A stretch of DNA of 64,000 bases from Cephalotrichum gorgonifer. Lineage: Eukaryota; Ascomycota; Sordariomycetes; Microascales; Microascaceae. The position numbers and the translations under genes were made by a program. Each line of letters begins with the position of its first letter. Position 1 is the stretch's first letter. The DNA is taken from contig ONZQ02000019.1 in NCBI GenBank assembly GCA_900312665.1, forward strand, positions 124,001 through 188,000, given 5' to 3'. Of this stretch, positions 35,360-46,966 are shown one piece after another. Below the pieces are notes generated by a model. That model had not been told where the DNA came from. It did no database searches and was given only the letters and a program-made list of their open reading frames with translations.

Positions 35360-35905
35360 ATCGAATTGGAATAAACACGGAAGCGACTAAGAATATCAGA
35401 GGTGGTATCGAATTTCACTCGGGGTTTGGAGAGCTTCGACAGTAAATACTGGTTGGGCGGGATAGCCTTTATACCAACAGGTATAACGACGTAGTGGATT
35501 CCGTGTAGTACTACATGGTATAGTTTATCCTGCTGCTCCACCTGAGGAATTTGAATTCCGCTACTCCGTACTCCCACGCCACACTAGTCTGGCGGCTCCA
35601 CTCTTTCTTGGAAGGCAAAGGGTGACACAGCTGATTTTCGGAGGGGACGACTCTTCATTTTCCGCATTCCCTCCTTCAACCGCAGTAGACACGCTACGCA
35701 GCCGAAACGCAAGTTCCCAACCACGCCAAATTCGGCGGAGTACTTGCTCAGCCCCAGACGAGCATTACGACGGTGGGGTTAACCCGAGGCGGTCTATCAC
35801 GGCACGTTTGTTTTCCTCCCCTACTTACAATAACCTAGCCCAGCCCAGCTTGAGTGATTACGGATCTCTGTCCCGCTACTTCTACCCACGCGGAATTCAC
35901 CCTCC
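35360..35905. promoter_or_regulatory. divergent RidA / Zn2Cys6 promoter region
   Basis: A 546-bp region between two divergent start codons. It contains the palindrome at 35545-35560 and is otherwise free of recognisable features. Confidence 0.6.
35545..35560. promoter_or_regulatory. CGG-N10-CCG-type palindrome, site A
   Basis: AGGAATTTGAATTCCG, a near-perfect palindrome of the GGAAT-N4-ATTCC class. It lies 186 bp upstream of the RidA-like gene and 346 bp upstream of the Zn2Cys6 regulator, so it could serve autoregulation. Confidence 0.7.
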
Positions 35906-38680
35906 ATGGCCAGCAAACCAGGAACGGCAGGACGGAGTAAATATGCCCCGAGAGCCTGCCAGGAGTGCCGTCGGCGTCGAGCAAAGGTGGAGTCACCCTC
36001 CGCCCCTTTGAATTCCGCCTTGGTCATCCCGTTCCAGCAAACACCCACCCCCATTTCGTTCGATTACACATCAGTCTGACCCCCTCGGCCTGGACATCCG
36101 CCCAGTTTCCAACCTATGCGTAGTCTGCTAATGGATAGTTTACAGTGCAACGGGAATCACCCCTCTTGCTCCCGGTGCCTCGACCGCTCCATACCATGTG
36201 TATATACGACCGATGACGACGCCCGCGGCACGGCCCCAAAGGCCTACGTGCGCCTATTACAGGCCCGCGTAAGTGTCCTGGAGCAGATTCTATGGCTGCA
36301 CTCAATTGATGTCGATTCCTCGGCCGCGCAGCTGCTCGAACAGAACGCCATCCCGACCTGTACCGCGCCTCTCACGGCGGCCGGTGGCGAGCCGACTGCT
36401 TTCGACCACCTGTGCGAGGCTTTCGAGGGCACGCTGGCTCTGGATGAGCCATTGAATTTTGATCGTGATGGTGAGGCGAGATACTTCGGCTCGACTAGTG
36501 GTCGGCTAGACTTGACTCCGTCTGATGGTGGGTTTACGTTAGACTTCTGTTCCCCTTCGAGACTTTCTCCCTGCATACCCTCCCAATCTTAATTATCTGG
36601 TCCCTACGATACGCCTTTTCCGGCCTGTCCGTCTTTCTTTACCCTGAATCTTTAGCAGCTGACTATATTGCCGCCCACTCACTCAGCAACGGACGGGAAC
36701 CCGATGTTCAAACACAACCCAGGGCCGCCACACCTCTACCAAGAACTTCCGGGAGACGAGCCTCACATCGCGGAAGAGCTCGAATCTCATCTGATTGACC
36801 TGTACTTTACCTGGGAACAACCGTGGTGTCAAGTCGTAAACGAGAGGCTTTTCCGGGAGAGTCGCAAGGTCAAGGGACGGTACTTCAGTCCGCTTCTTCT
36901 GAATTGCATCCTCGCCGCTGGATCCCGGTATTCCGATAGACCCGAGGTTCGATCAGATCCGGATGATTCAAATACCGCTGGTCGCACTTTCTTGGAGGCG
37001 GCCGAGGTGCTGTTTCACTTTGATATCAAGAGGCCAACGATCACGACGTTGCAATCCCTTGCTATCTTGGGAACCGTGTTTGTGGTCAGTATCATCGATA
37101 CTTACCATCCTCCCCCCGTTCCTTATATTTTATATATATATATATATATTTTCTTGCTTTTATTGCCACGGTGGCGTCACATCACTGGCCCCCTTACATT
37201 ATCGTTGTCCCTCGTGTAACCTTCCTGACGTTTCACCTTAGGCAGTCGGGCAAGATGCCGCCGGCTGGCTATATCAAGGTATGGCAAGCCGGTTGATCCT
37301 CGACATGGGACTTCACTTGGACTCAGGCGCCCTGGTTTGCCCCAATGGCATGATAACTGAGGAAGCCGAGCTGCGGAGGCAGATTTATTGGTCTATATAT
37401 TGCGTTGATAAACTATCGGCTTGCTACACCGGCCGGGTTTGCACGATGTTGGTAAGAGCTGGATTTAGATCACCAGCCCAATACCCCTGTGACCCCCCCG
37501 CATATTAACGATTGTATTGTAAGCAGGACTTCCAAGCAGTAGTACGCAAACCTTCGGTCTCTAGTAGCAGCGAGCTAGTAGATGCTACCCCGGATTCCGA
37601 TTGTGTGCGACCTGTGCTGCTGGTGTCTTTACAGAACGCCCTAATCACGCTCAGCCAGATACTCGAAAAGATCCTTCTTAATCTGTAAGTTAAATTGAGA
37701 ACACATGCAAAGGACCGCAATCTCTTCACTGCTTCGTCTCTTCAACGCCTTCATTTTGGGCTCATCAAATCTACAGATATGCCCCAAAACGATTAACCCT
37801 CGAAGGACAGCGCCGAGCATTCTTCGATTCTTCTCTCCTCGCCCTCAAGAGCTGGCAATATGGCCTGCCCGCCGAACTCAAGCCTGTCAAGGGCGGAACT
37901 CCCAACACGTTTCCACAAGCGTACACGCTATCTATGGTCTATCATACTGCCACCGTTCTGCTAGCGAAGCCCTACATCACGGAGACAACGGGCCCGAAAC
38001 CGATAGGCCTGCCACGCCAACAGTGCGAATCTACTGCTCTGGCGCAAAAGGCTTCAGCAATTTCTCTAGATGCCGCGAGGCAGATCTGCCTTCTGGGCGA
38101 CCAGTACCGCGAGCAGTTTGATAGTTTCCGGAAGAGCCCCATCACTGCAACCCACTGCGCGCTCTCAGCCATCCTCACACTCCTTCACCGGGGCCAAACG
38201 AACGGACCCAAGGCAGGTAATGTGGAGATGGACAAGGTTGAGTCTGGGCTACGGACGCTGCAGGAGCTATCAACTTCGTGGATTCCCGCTAGGAGATACC
38301 ACAGCCACATCGAACGGATGCTACAGGAGAGGGGAACGAGCGAGCCAGGTAGAACCCCAGCTTTCCTCCCTCCGTTCCACCTGCAGCGTATTCCGCCGGA
38401 GAACCAAAGGCCAATTGGTCATATCGATACGACCGAAGGAAGCGACTCGGCCACCGATGTGGGTCAACCGGATTGGGTGAAGGCAAGACTAGATGGCGAT
38501 GCCACGATTGGCGGTTTTTTCGGGCAGGCCGATGATATATTTGGATGGATGAGTAACGAGATGCAGATGGATATGCCAGCGACTATGTCCTTCGACGAGA
38601 CTATGATCTGGGCACAGCTATACCCTGGCATGCAGGGATATGAAGATGCTCCTGGACATGCACCACACCCTTCGCATTGA
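35906..38680 (+). CDS. Zn2Cys6 transcription factor, candidate cluster regulator
   Basis: Six exons (35906-35986, 36146-36527, 36687-37084, 37242-37451, 37527-37684, 37777-38680), in phase, 710 aa. The zinc cluster begins ACQECRRRRAK on exon 1 and continues CNGNHPSCSRC on exon 2. The spacing is C18-x2-C21-x6-C28-x6-C35-x2-C38-x6-C45, the binuclear Zn2Cys6 pattern. The linker and dimerisation helix YVRLLQARVSVLEQILWLHS follows. The Fungal_trans (middle homology) region has HIAEELESHLIDLYFTWEQP, GQDAAGWLYQGMASRLILDM and RRQIYWSIYCVDKLSACYTG. The acidic C-terminus may activate transcription. Zn2Cys6 homodimers typically bind inverted CGG triplets, which matches the CGG-N10-CCG palindromes repeated over 35-54 kb, including one in its own promoter. 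Intron 3 carries a (TA)n tract. Direct regulation of the block is inference. Confidence 0.9.
37130..37148. repeat. (TA)n microsatellite
   Basis: A short alternating TA tract inside intron 3 of the Zn2Cys6 gene. Confidence 0.85.
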
Positions 38681-38771
38681 GAATGGAATGCAAGATATTT
38701 TTGTATCTGGTTCATATTTAATGCTGTAGTATGTAAGACAGCTAAAGAAGTGATATCCTGTAAAAAGATTT

Positions 38772-40279
38772 CTACCCGGATAGCCGCACTGCAACTTTGC
38801 CAATTACCCCCCCTTCGCCAAGTCGCTGCATCTCCTTGGGCACATCAGCTAGGCCGACCTCAGTTACGATGGGGTTTATAAGTCCGGAGCGGATATATTG
38901 CAGCACCTCCATAGCCTCTTTACGTCCGCCCATAAGACTGCCCTCGAAGCGCAAACTGCGCTCGACTAATGTTGCCAACGGGATAGAGAGCTTGCAGTCT
39001 CCCCGAGGAACTCTAGAGTGTTTTAATGTGCGCAATCGTTAGCTAAAGTGGCTTGATTTAGGACGATAGTGAGACAAATTCTTACCCGACGCATACGATC
39101 GATCCGCCGTCACAAGCGTATTCTTCCAAGTTTTGAAAGGCCGAGAACTCGCTAGCCGTGACTATGACCGTCTCCGCGTATCGTGACAGCTGAGAATCGC
39201 CGCGGAGCTGTGTACAAGCTGACAGAAGCGCAGACTTGAAGCCGTAAAGGCCGTTCGATTCTCTCTCGACGCATTCCCCCGGCGTGGGGAGGAACACATC
39301 AGCGACCTGGGCTCTCTGCTCGGCCTGTAAGGTGTCTATCTTCCACTTCCTATCGATACCGATAACCTTTAGGCCAAATACACGCTTTGCCATCATTCCG
39401 ACTAGGTGCCCAATGCCACCAGCAACGCCGATAATAAGCGCCACGTCGCCGGGTCTGCAGTTCGATGCGCGGATCGCCCTCAAGGCGGCAGAGCCCGAAC
39501 AAAGGGCGGCGCAGTATTTCCCTAAATCCCTGCCCTCATCCAGTAAGCCTGCCGGCAGCGGCATAAGGCATGAGATTGGAACTGTGTTGTAGTGCTGGAA
39601 TGTTCCGTTCACGTGCTTGGGGATGTTAAGCTGCTCCGGACACGAGCTCTGTAGACCGCGGAGGCAGTAGACGCAAGACTCGCACGCCGCTGCTAGGAAT
39701 CGCATAGCGACCGGGCGACCGAGGAGGGACAGGTCGTGAGACTTGACGACGTAGCCGATGCCTTCGTGCCCGGCGATATGGTTCTGGCTTCGATAGCCGG
39801 GCTCTGGGCCCATGGAGAAACAGACATCCTGTATAAAAGTAGGTTTTCTGTTAGAATAGGACAAGGAAGAAAGAGGTGAGGAAATGAAGCCTTATTAACA
39901 ATAATACGTTCTCCTTCATTTCGTCCTACTTCAGTCATGGATAACCATCTCTTCTCAACAATCTAAGGGCAAAACTTACACTGCGACATAAACCCGTCCA
40001 GAGGATACATACCACAGCCTCTCCAGGGTCCGGCTCTCGAACTTCAGTAGCTGTTATTATCAAGTTGAGACTCGTTCCCACCTCGGGCGTTATGATGGCC
40101 TCCTGCTGGGACGGTACATTGGCTCCGGATAACGCGTGCGGTCGTGGTTCGCTTTGAGACGGTTTCTTTTCGAGCGTGGAGCAAGGAGTATGATCTGAGC
40201 AGTCTCTATCTCGATCGTACGACTTCCACGACGAGACATCGACGCTGGGCAAGTTGCAGACTGCGGCCGGTCCCAACAT
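38772..40279 (-). CDS. zinc-dependent alcohol dehydrogenase (MDR family)
   Basis: Three exons (40279-39980, 39828-39086, 39012-38772), in phase, 427 aa. The catalytic zinc ligand block TGLCRSD is created across intron 1, which supports the splice. GHEGIGYVV provides the second ligand (GHE, about 120-122). The structural zinc loop is C149-x2-C152-x2-C155-x7-C163 in ACESCVYCLRGLQSSC. The Rossmann motif is ALIIGVAGGIGHLVG. The family catalyses NAD(P)-dependent interconversion of alcohols and aldehydes or ketones. About 70 residues precede the usual N-terminus of the fold and contain no recognised domain, so the true start may lie further in. It is transcribed divergently from the GH3 gene, and two palindromes lie between them. 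Confidence 0.85.
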
Positions 40280-40484
40280 CTTGAGTAAATTACTGGAGGT
40301 GGTGCTGAAAGTGAAGGCTGATGGTGTCTCGATTTATCGTTCGCAACAAATGTCCACATGTGCGAAAGGGATAGATCCTTAACACACACGCCACCGGCAC
40401 ACCCATCCTCAAATTGCCTGGTGCCTTCATGTTGTGCCCAGTGGATTTTGACATGGACTACGCTGAACGGCTTTGATACCGATG

Positions 40485-40500
40485 CGGAAAGTGATTTCCG
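40485..40500. promoter_or_regulatory. CGG-N10-CCG palindrome, site B1
   Basis: CGGAAAGTGATTTCCG, with CGGAA/TTCCG arms and a 6-base centre. It is 206 bp from the ADH start and 323 bp from the GH3 start. Confidence 0.68.
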
Positions 40501-40530
40501 TCCTTAGTGGAGGTGTTACGAGCTAGGGAG

Positions 40531-40546
40531 CGGAATCCACATTCCG
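40531..40546. promoter_or_regulatory. CGG-N10-CCG palindrome, site B2
   Basis: CGGAATCCACATTCCG, with perfect 6-base arms. It is 252 bp from the ADH start and 277 bp from the GH3 start. Confidence 0.75.
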
Positions 40547-40822
40547 CGAGGGAGCGACTGGTTATTTTCGTCCTAGCTAACCTCGCCCGATTTACGCTTC
40601 CTGGAGCATGTCCCGTGCTTCTCCTCTTCTCTACAGCCCAAACACGGCATGCTCCTTCCGATATAAGACCGGGGATCAATTGGTGCCTGCGTTCAGATCA
40701 TTGCATTCGGTCCTAGTCAATCATAGAAGTTATATTCCTGGGTTTGAGTATATAGCGCCTCTCCGTTTAAGCACAATCCCTCGAAGGTCACCAATCTCTT
40801 CGTTCTACATTTCTCATTCATC

Positions 40823-43715
40823 ATGGCCACGAATGACCACGATATCGAGACGCTTGTCTCAAAGATGGAATTAAGTGAGAAACTCAGTCTTATGGTAGGA
40901 GCTTCCACATGGAGGACAGCAGCCGTCGATCGACTGGGTATTCCCGCCATGAAAGTGAGTTCAAGATGGCATCCTAAATTCTACCCCTAAGCTCCCGGAA
41001 AGCTGAAATATCAGCGGGGCTAATGCAGACTTCCCCCGAACCAAAAGGTATCTGACGGGCCATCGGGAGCCCGGGGCCAAATCTTCGGAGAGAACGTGCC
41101 CGCTGCTTTCTTCCCATTCGGAGTTAGCCTAGGCGCAACATGGGACGAGGATCTTTTGTACGAGGTCGGCCAAGCCTTGGCAGAGGAGGTAAGTTCCCTG
41201 GATATTGTTGCCGATTGTGGCTTGGATTTTCCATTCAGTTCAATCCACCCATTTGTTAACTTTCCATATTGTTCTAAAGACCAAGACGAAATCCGCGTCC
41301 GTTATACTTGCTCCTACCATGTGCATCCATCGCCACCCCTTGGGCGGACGTAACTTCGAGTCGTTCAGTGAAGATCCCTTCTTAACGGGGAAGCTTGCGA
41401 CTGCTCACGTCAAGGGCGTGCAGTCCCTCGGTATCGGCGCCACTCCGAAACACTTCGTCGGTGAGTCGGGAAGACGCTGGACAAGAAAAACTCAGGACAC
41501 AGCTCGAACCTAACATTTCACTTTTCTAGCCAATGACCAAGAAACGAATCGTTTTCACTACGACGCGAAGATATCGCCCCGCGCCCTCCGCGAAGTATAC
41601 CTACTTCCCTTCCAAATGGTCGTCCGGGACGCGGATCCATGGTGCATGATGACTGCGTATAATCGCGTCAACGGTAATCATGCGGACGCATCTAAGGAGC
41701 TCCTGAGGGACATCGTCCGCGGTGAATGGGGATGGGAGGGCCTCTTCATGAGTGATTGGGGTGGGACGAATACCACCGTTGAGTCCATCAGCGCCGGGCT
41801 GGACCTTGAGATGCCGGGGCCAGCGTCTAAACGGTCCCAGGCCGCTTTGAAAGGCCCCCTACACGAAGGTATTATCGATATCAAGGACGTGGATGCCTCG
41901 GTCCACCGAGTGCTGCGACTCCTTTCGAGGGTAGGTCGCTTCCAAAACCCGAAAGACGAGCCTGAGTTTTGCAAAAACGACCCCGAAACTCGGGACCTAC
42001 TATACCGCGCAGCGTGCTCGGGCATCGTTATGCTCAAAAACGATAACCAAGCTCTACCTCTTCGGCCTTCCGAGGACATCAAGAAGCTGGCAATAGTTGG
42101 GCCTAACGCGAAGAGGGTCGTTGCTGGCGGTGGCGGCAGCTCTTATATGAATGCACCTTACTGGACATCTGTCTTCGGCTCCATGGAAGAGGCTTTCCAG
42201 GGTGCATCGACTGAATTTAGGTTTTCTCAGGGGGCGAAGGTAAATCGCTATGTCCCTACAATGCCTACGGGTGTGGTCAGGGACCCGGTTACCGGGAACC
42301 CTGGGGCCGCGGTCGATTGGTACCTTGGTCATCATTTCGACTCGGAGATCAAGGCAACAACTCACATGTGGGTTTCTCGTCCTACAGCCATCTCGACATG
42401 ACTGCTGACGGAGGACTTTTCTTCTCTATTTTCATTTTCTAGCGAAGATCTCTACTATGTCAGTTTCGGCATGACCCCTCCGGAAATCTCCTGTGAAACG
42501 GGGTTCGCATTCCGCCTCCGGGCCATATTGAAACCCCTAACGTCAGGTCAACATAAGGTATCATTCGCAAGCATAGGGCCGTCAGAACTGTACATCGATG
42601 GCTCCCGAATCGCCGTACAGTCCGGGGACTTCTACAAGAAGGGAACACTATTCTTCACGTACGGCAGCGAAGAGTACTCTTTCTACATGGACCTTGAGCA
42701 AGGAAGAGAGTACGCCATTCGAGTCGACTACCGCTCTCATGATCGGCAGCTCGTAGACGAATATTTACCGCTAATGGATCCCATGGAAGATAAGTTCCAG
42801 GGCATCAGGCTCGGGTACGAGGAAGCAGATCAGTCGGACCTACCCCAAGAGGCTGCATCTCTCGCGAGCGACTGTGACGCAGCCATTGTTGTGGTTGGTC
42901 GAGATAAAGAATGGGAGACCGAAGGCCAGGACATCCCCCAGTTTGAACTTCCGGGTGAGCAGGTCCGTCTGATCAAAGAGGTGGCGCGAGCATGCAAACG
43001 CACTATCGTCGTCGTACAAGCCGGTACGCCCGTCCAGATGGACTGGCTCGACGACGTATCAGCCGTCCTTTACACATGGTACCAGGGACAGGAGCTAGGC
43101 AACGTGTCGGCGGCTGTCATCACGGGGGCTTTCAATCCCTCTGGCCGTCTCCCCGTCACGTTCCCCCGCAGGATAGAGGACTGCCCAGCGTTTTCCTCTT
43201 TCCCGGGCGAGCAAGGCGTCTCGGAGTACGCGGAGGATATCTATGTAGGATACAGGTGGTGGGACCTCAGAGGCACCGCGCCACTCTTCCCGCTCGGTTT
43301 CGGCCTATCATACAGCTGCTTTGAGGTGTCGGCCGGTCGTATCAGTTCGACGACCATCAGTATGGGGGAGACATTGGTGCTTGAGGTGAAGGTACGCAAT
43401 ACCGGAGGAAGTGCGGTTCCAGGCCGAGAAACTGTGATAGCATGGCGTTCCTTGAAGTCCCCGAAGTCACCCTCCCGCTTGAGGCCGAAGAAGCAGATCT
43501 GCGCCTTTGGAAAGTCTGCGGCGCTAGCGACTGGGGAAGAGTGCATTGTGCAGCTGAAGCTCGACGTGTATTCTTTGGGTATGTATGATGAGGAAAGAGG
43601 TAGTTGGGTTGTTGATGGGGGTAGCGAGTTTGAGATCCTCTTGGGCACCAACGCTGAGGATACAGTGCCAGCGTGGAGCGTGGCGGTACTGGAAGATATT
43701 ACGTGGAAAATATGA
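40823..43715 (+). CDS. GH3 beta-glucosidase, no signal peptide
   Basis: Five exons (40823-40954, 41048-41188, 41280-41460, 41530-42367, 42443-43715), in phase, 854 aa, the length of PA14-containing GH3 enzymes. The N-terminal domain shows VSDGPSGARG, GRNFESFSEDP and PKHFVANDQETNR, and the nucleophile motif GLFMSDWGG (Asp about 227). The second domain has GIVMLKNDNQALPL and AIVGPNAK. A PA14-like insert (VSFASIGPSELYIDG) follows, then DKEWETEGQD, which probably carries the acid/base residue. The Fn3-like C-terminal domain ends near DVYSLGMYDE. The first residues (MATNDHDIETLV) are hydrophilic with no signal peptide, so the enzyme is probably intracellular and would act on an imported glycoside. 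It shares a promoter with the ADH gene. Confidence 0.93.
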
Positions 43716-44438
43716 GGGCATACATAACTAGCTTTCTCGACAATAGAACCTATCAGTATATCAGTTGAATGAGTGTGATTCGCATTGCTGCGTAGCCCCG
43801 CCGCTGCTCAAGCCATCGGACTGCAGGCTTTCCTTCGCTTGTACTAGGTAGCTGTTATAATCTAGGCGCCATACAAAGCGATAGAGTGGATACGGTTTAT
43901 AGGAAGAAAGGCGTACTTTAAGTCTGGGAGCCTATTTTACCCAAAAACACCAGAATTCCCGCGTCCTGATTTGTGATTGCATGCAATAATGCACTGGCGG
44001 AAACCATATTCCCCTGCGTGATCTGGGGAACAACACCTCGAACTCAAAATACGGGCTTGCAGCATTTTCACCGACACTAATTTCTTCATTCAGCTAAGTC
44101 AATAGACATGTCGATGAGCGGGTCATTTATAATCAGGGACGGAATCTAAATTCCGCAGTCAATAGTGCCAATCTTCTCTTCACTGATCTAGGGTTCCTTG
44201 TAGAACTCTCCAGAGGAGAAACTACTCGTATAAGTCACCACCTTCTTCTGGTGTCTGGGTGCCCCCTCATGTCGCCTACGGTACATATTACTCTTCCATC
44301 TGCACCATTCCGGCCCAGCCTGTGATCATCTATTAGTCCGCTATTTTATTATTATTTTTCTTCATAGCGTTCTGACGCCAGTTCTATTCCTGCATCCACC
44401 CCTTCTCCCCAGTCCGCAGCCCCGATCTAAACCCTAGG
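43716..44438. promoter_or_regulatory. intergenic region upstream of the DHA1 MFS gene
   Basis: About 0.72 kb between GH3 and the MFS gene, holding palindrome site C at 44140-44155. Nothing else is recognised. Confidence 0.5.
44140..44155. promoter_or_regulatory. CGG-N10-CCG palindrome, site C
   Basis: CGGAATCTAAATTCCG, with perfect arms, 284 bp upstream of the DHA1 MFS start codon. Confidence 0.75.
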
Positions 44439-46305
44439 ATGCAACAACAAGGCCTTCGCGTGAACCACCATCATCTTTCAACTACCGCGATCGGGCAGTT
44501 AGTAAGATACCTACTTCCCGGGAAGATTCTCCTCTACGCAGAGGAGCGGCCAGATTTCATAATTTCCAGTTACTTCCCTCGGTATGGCCGGAAGTACACC
44601 AACACCGTCCCTAGCAGCGTACAACAACAGGTGGACCAGCAAAATCCAGAGCTGTACGAGGCGGTGGGCACGGGAACCGGTAGCAAGGGGCTGGAACGAC
44701 ATAGCTTTCCAGGCAACCATGACGATCCACAAACGGCTTCTTTGAACCTGGAGTCGGGAATCAGCAGCGCAACTCCCGTGGAAGGCGCCGATGGGGCGAT
44801 CACCTTAACTACAAGCCCCATGGATCTAATACTAGTGACATGGTACTCCGACACCGATCCCGACAACCCAAAGAACTGGAGCCTGCGTCGCAAGCTAATG
44901 GTCGGCCTGGTAATAAACTATTACTCGTTCGCCGTTTACATGTCCTCGTCAATATTCACCCCCTCGATGCTCGAACTCCCCTCGCTCTTCAACATCTCCA
45001 CCAACACAGCAGCCCTGGGTCTCGCCCTGTTCGTCTTGGGCTACGGTTTTGGGCCCCTCCTCGCATCTCCCCTCTCTGAAATCCCAACCGTTGGACGGAA
45101 TATACCATACCTTGTCAGTCTTACCTTCTTCATAGGCATAAGCATAGGAGCGGCTGTAGCCGAGACTGTCCCCGGGTTGATGATTCTGCGGTTTTTTCAG
45201 GGCTTTGCTGGCTCACCTATCCTGGCCACTGGCGGCGCCTCTCTGACCGACTTGTCGCTCGAGCACCAGGTGCCCTTTGCGCTTTATTCATGGGCTATAT
45301 TTTCGTTCATCGGACCAGCAGTAGGGCCTATCGTTTCGGGTTTTACAGTTAGCAGTACCGACTGGCGGATCTCACTCTGGGAGATTGTATGTTTTGCTTG
45401 CCCGGCCCTTGTTATGGTTGTGCGTATTACCCACTTGCTGCTCCACAACTCACCCGCAAATCCTCTGTAGATGACCCTTGTCCGCTAACTACTCCGAGGG
45501 TAAATAGCTCTTCCTCCCAGAGACGTCTAGCTCTTCGATTCTCTACCAACGCGCACGACGCCTGCGACAGTTGACGGGTGACAGTCGATTCCGATCATCT
45601 ACGGAGCTAAAGATCCATCCCTTCCCAAGCGTTCTTCGCCGTGCGCTTGTGGTCTCCTGGAAAATCAACCTGCAAGACCCCTCGATTCTCTTCACAAGCG
45701 TCTACTGCGCCCTTCTCTACGCCGTCTTCTACCTTTTCTTTGAGGCCTTTCCCCTCGTCTACATGGACGTCTACGGGATGACCGTCGGGCAGATGGGCTT
45801 GGTGTACACGTGCATCCCCATAGCTGTTCTCATCGCAGGTGTGCCCTACTTCTTTTTCCTTCGGCATCGGATGCTAGACAAACAGCACACTTCGATCCGG
45901 CGACCGCCGGAGGACAAGCTCCTGCCCGCCGTCGTGGCGTCTTTCACGACGCCTGTAGGCCTGCTCCTCTTCGCATGGACGTCTCGGTCTTCGGTCCATT
46001 TCATCGTCCCCAGTGTTGGTGTTAGTCTATCTAGCAGTGGCATGGCCATTATCCTGCAGAGCATATACGTCTATATCTCGGAGGCGTATCCCCAGTATGC
46101 CGCGTCGTTGTTTGGGGTCAACGGGTTTGTGAAAGCTGCAGGAGCGGCTGTTTTGGTTGTCGTTGCACCGAGTATGTATTCCAAACTGGGGATACGTGGC
46201 GGTACTTCACTTCTAGGCGGGCTATGCTTTGTATGCATAGGTGGGAGTCTCGTCCTGTACTTCTTTGGGGCTTCTTTGAGACGCAGAAGTAAATTCTCTA
46301 GCTAG
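44439..46305 (+). CDS. MFS transporter, DHA1 (drug:H+ antiporter) type
   Basis: Two exons, 44439-45419 and 45508-46305 (88-nt intron GTGCGT...AATAG, phase 0), 592 aa. A long hydrophilic N-terminus leads to the family hallmark DPDNPKNWSLRRK, then transmembrane helices. Motifs include LGYGFGPLLASPLSE, GRNIPYLVSLTFF, FFQGFAGSPILATGGASLTD and FLPETSSSSILYQRARRLRQ. The second half has LYAVFYLFFEAFPLVYMDVYGM, then EAYPQYAASLFGVNGFVKA, which fits the Bcr/CflA-Tpo-Flr1 group with 12 helices. Expected role: export or uptake of a small organic compound across the plasma membrane. A palindrome upstream makes it a candidate member of the regulon. Confidence 0.9.
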
Positions 46306-46966
46306 CCGACAAAGCCAAAGGCTCAAGTTGCAGGGATTTGCATTGAGATGGAGCGATGTCCACTCTTTCTTTCCGAGAAAAAGGCTTATATTGGAGACTG
46401 GTCCCCATCTGTCCTTGGGACGCCTCCTTTTGGGCCTATCTACACCATGTAGGTAGCTCTATCCTCCTTCAAAGGTACAGATAGCCAAGAAAGCTGTTAC
46501 ACCTTCTCCCCTTTCCCACAGGTTCCTGTACTATGTTTTAATATGAATCTATGTACATAATATCGGCAACGTATAAGTCTTAATAAATTCCAACCTATTT
46601 ACGAAGAGCTACACTCTAAGATTTGTCAAGAGGCTTCAGCTTGTGAATGGCCACTGACTATTACGCTCAGATGCGAATACTAAGGAACGAAATATGAAAC
46701 ATAATACAAGATGAGGAAATACTCTCGCGGGAGCGACAGCACCGGAGGCAGACAGGACTGTAGACATATCATAAAGATTTGGCGGGACTCCCAGGCTCAC
46801 ACTATAAGATCGCTTAGTGTTGTCATTATTGGAGCTAAGTGAATGGAGATAGCTAAAGAACTTTATCTAAGTGTAAACTGATACCCCATGCGAACCACTT
46901 CATCCTATTCCCCGAGGATCTAAGCATTAAGATGAAATCCAATATCCGTAGCCTAGCGAGTTTCAC
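46306..46966. other. convergent spacer between two MFS genes
   Basis: About 0.66 kb, AT-rich in places, containing the 3' ends of the two convergent transporters. No gene or palindrome copy seen. Confidence 0.5.

Larger units (their letters stand above)
40280..40822. promoter_or_regulatory. divergent ADH / GH3 promoter region
   Basis: 543 bp between two start codons, holding two copies of the palindrome at 40485-40500 and 40531-40546, spaced 46 bp start to start. Confidence 0.65.
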
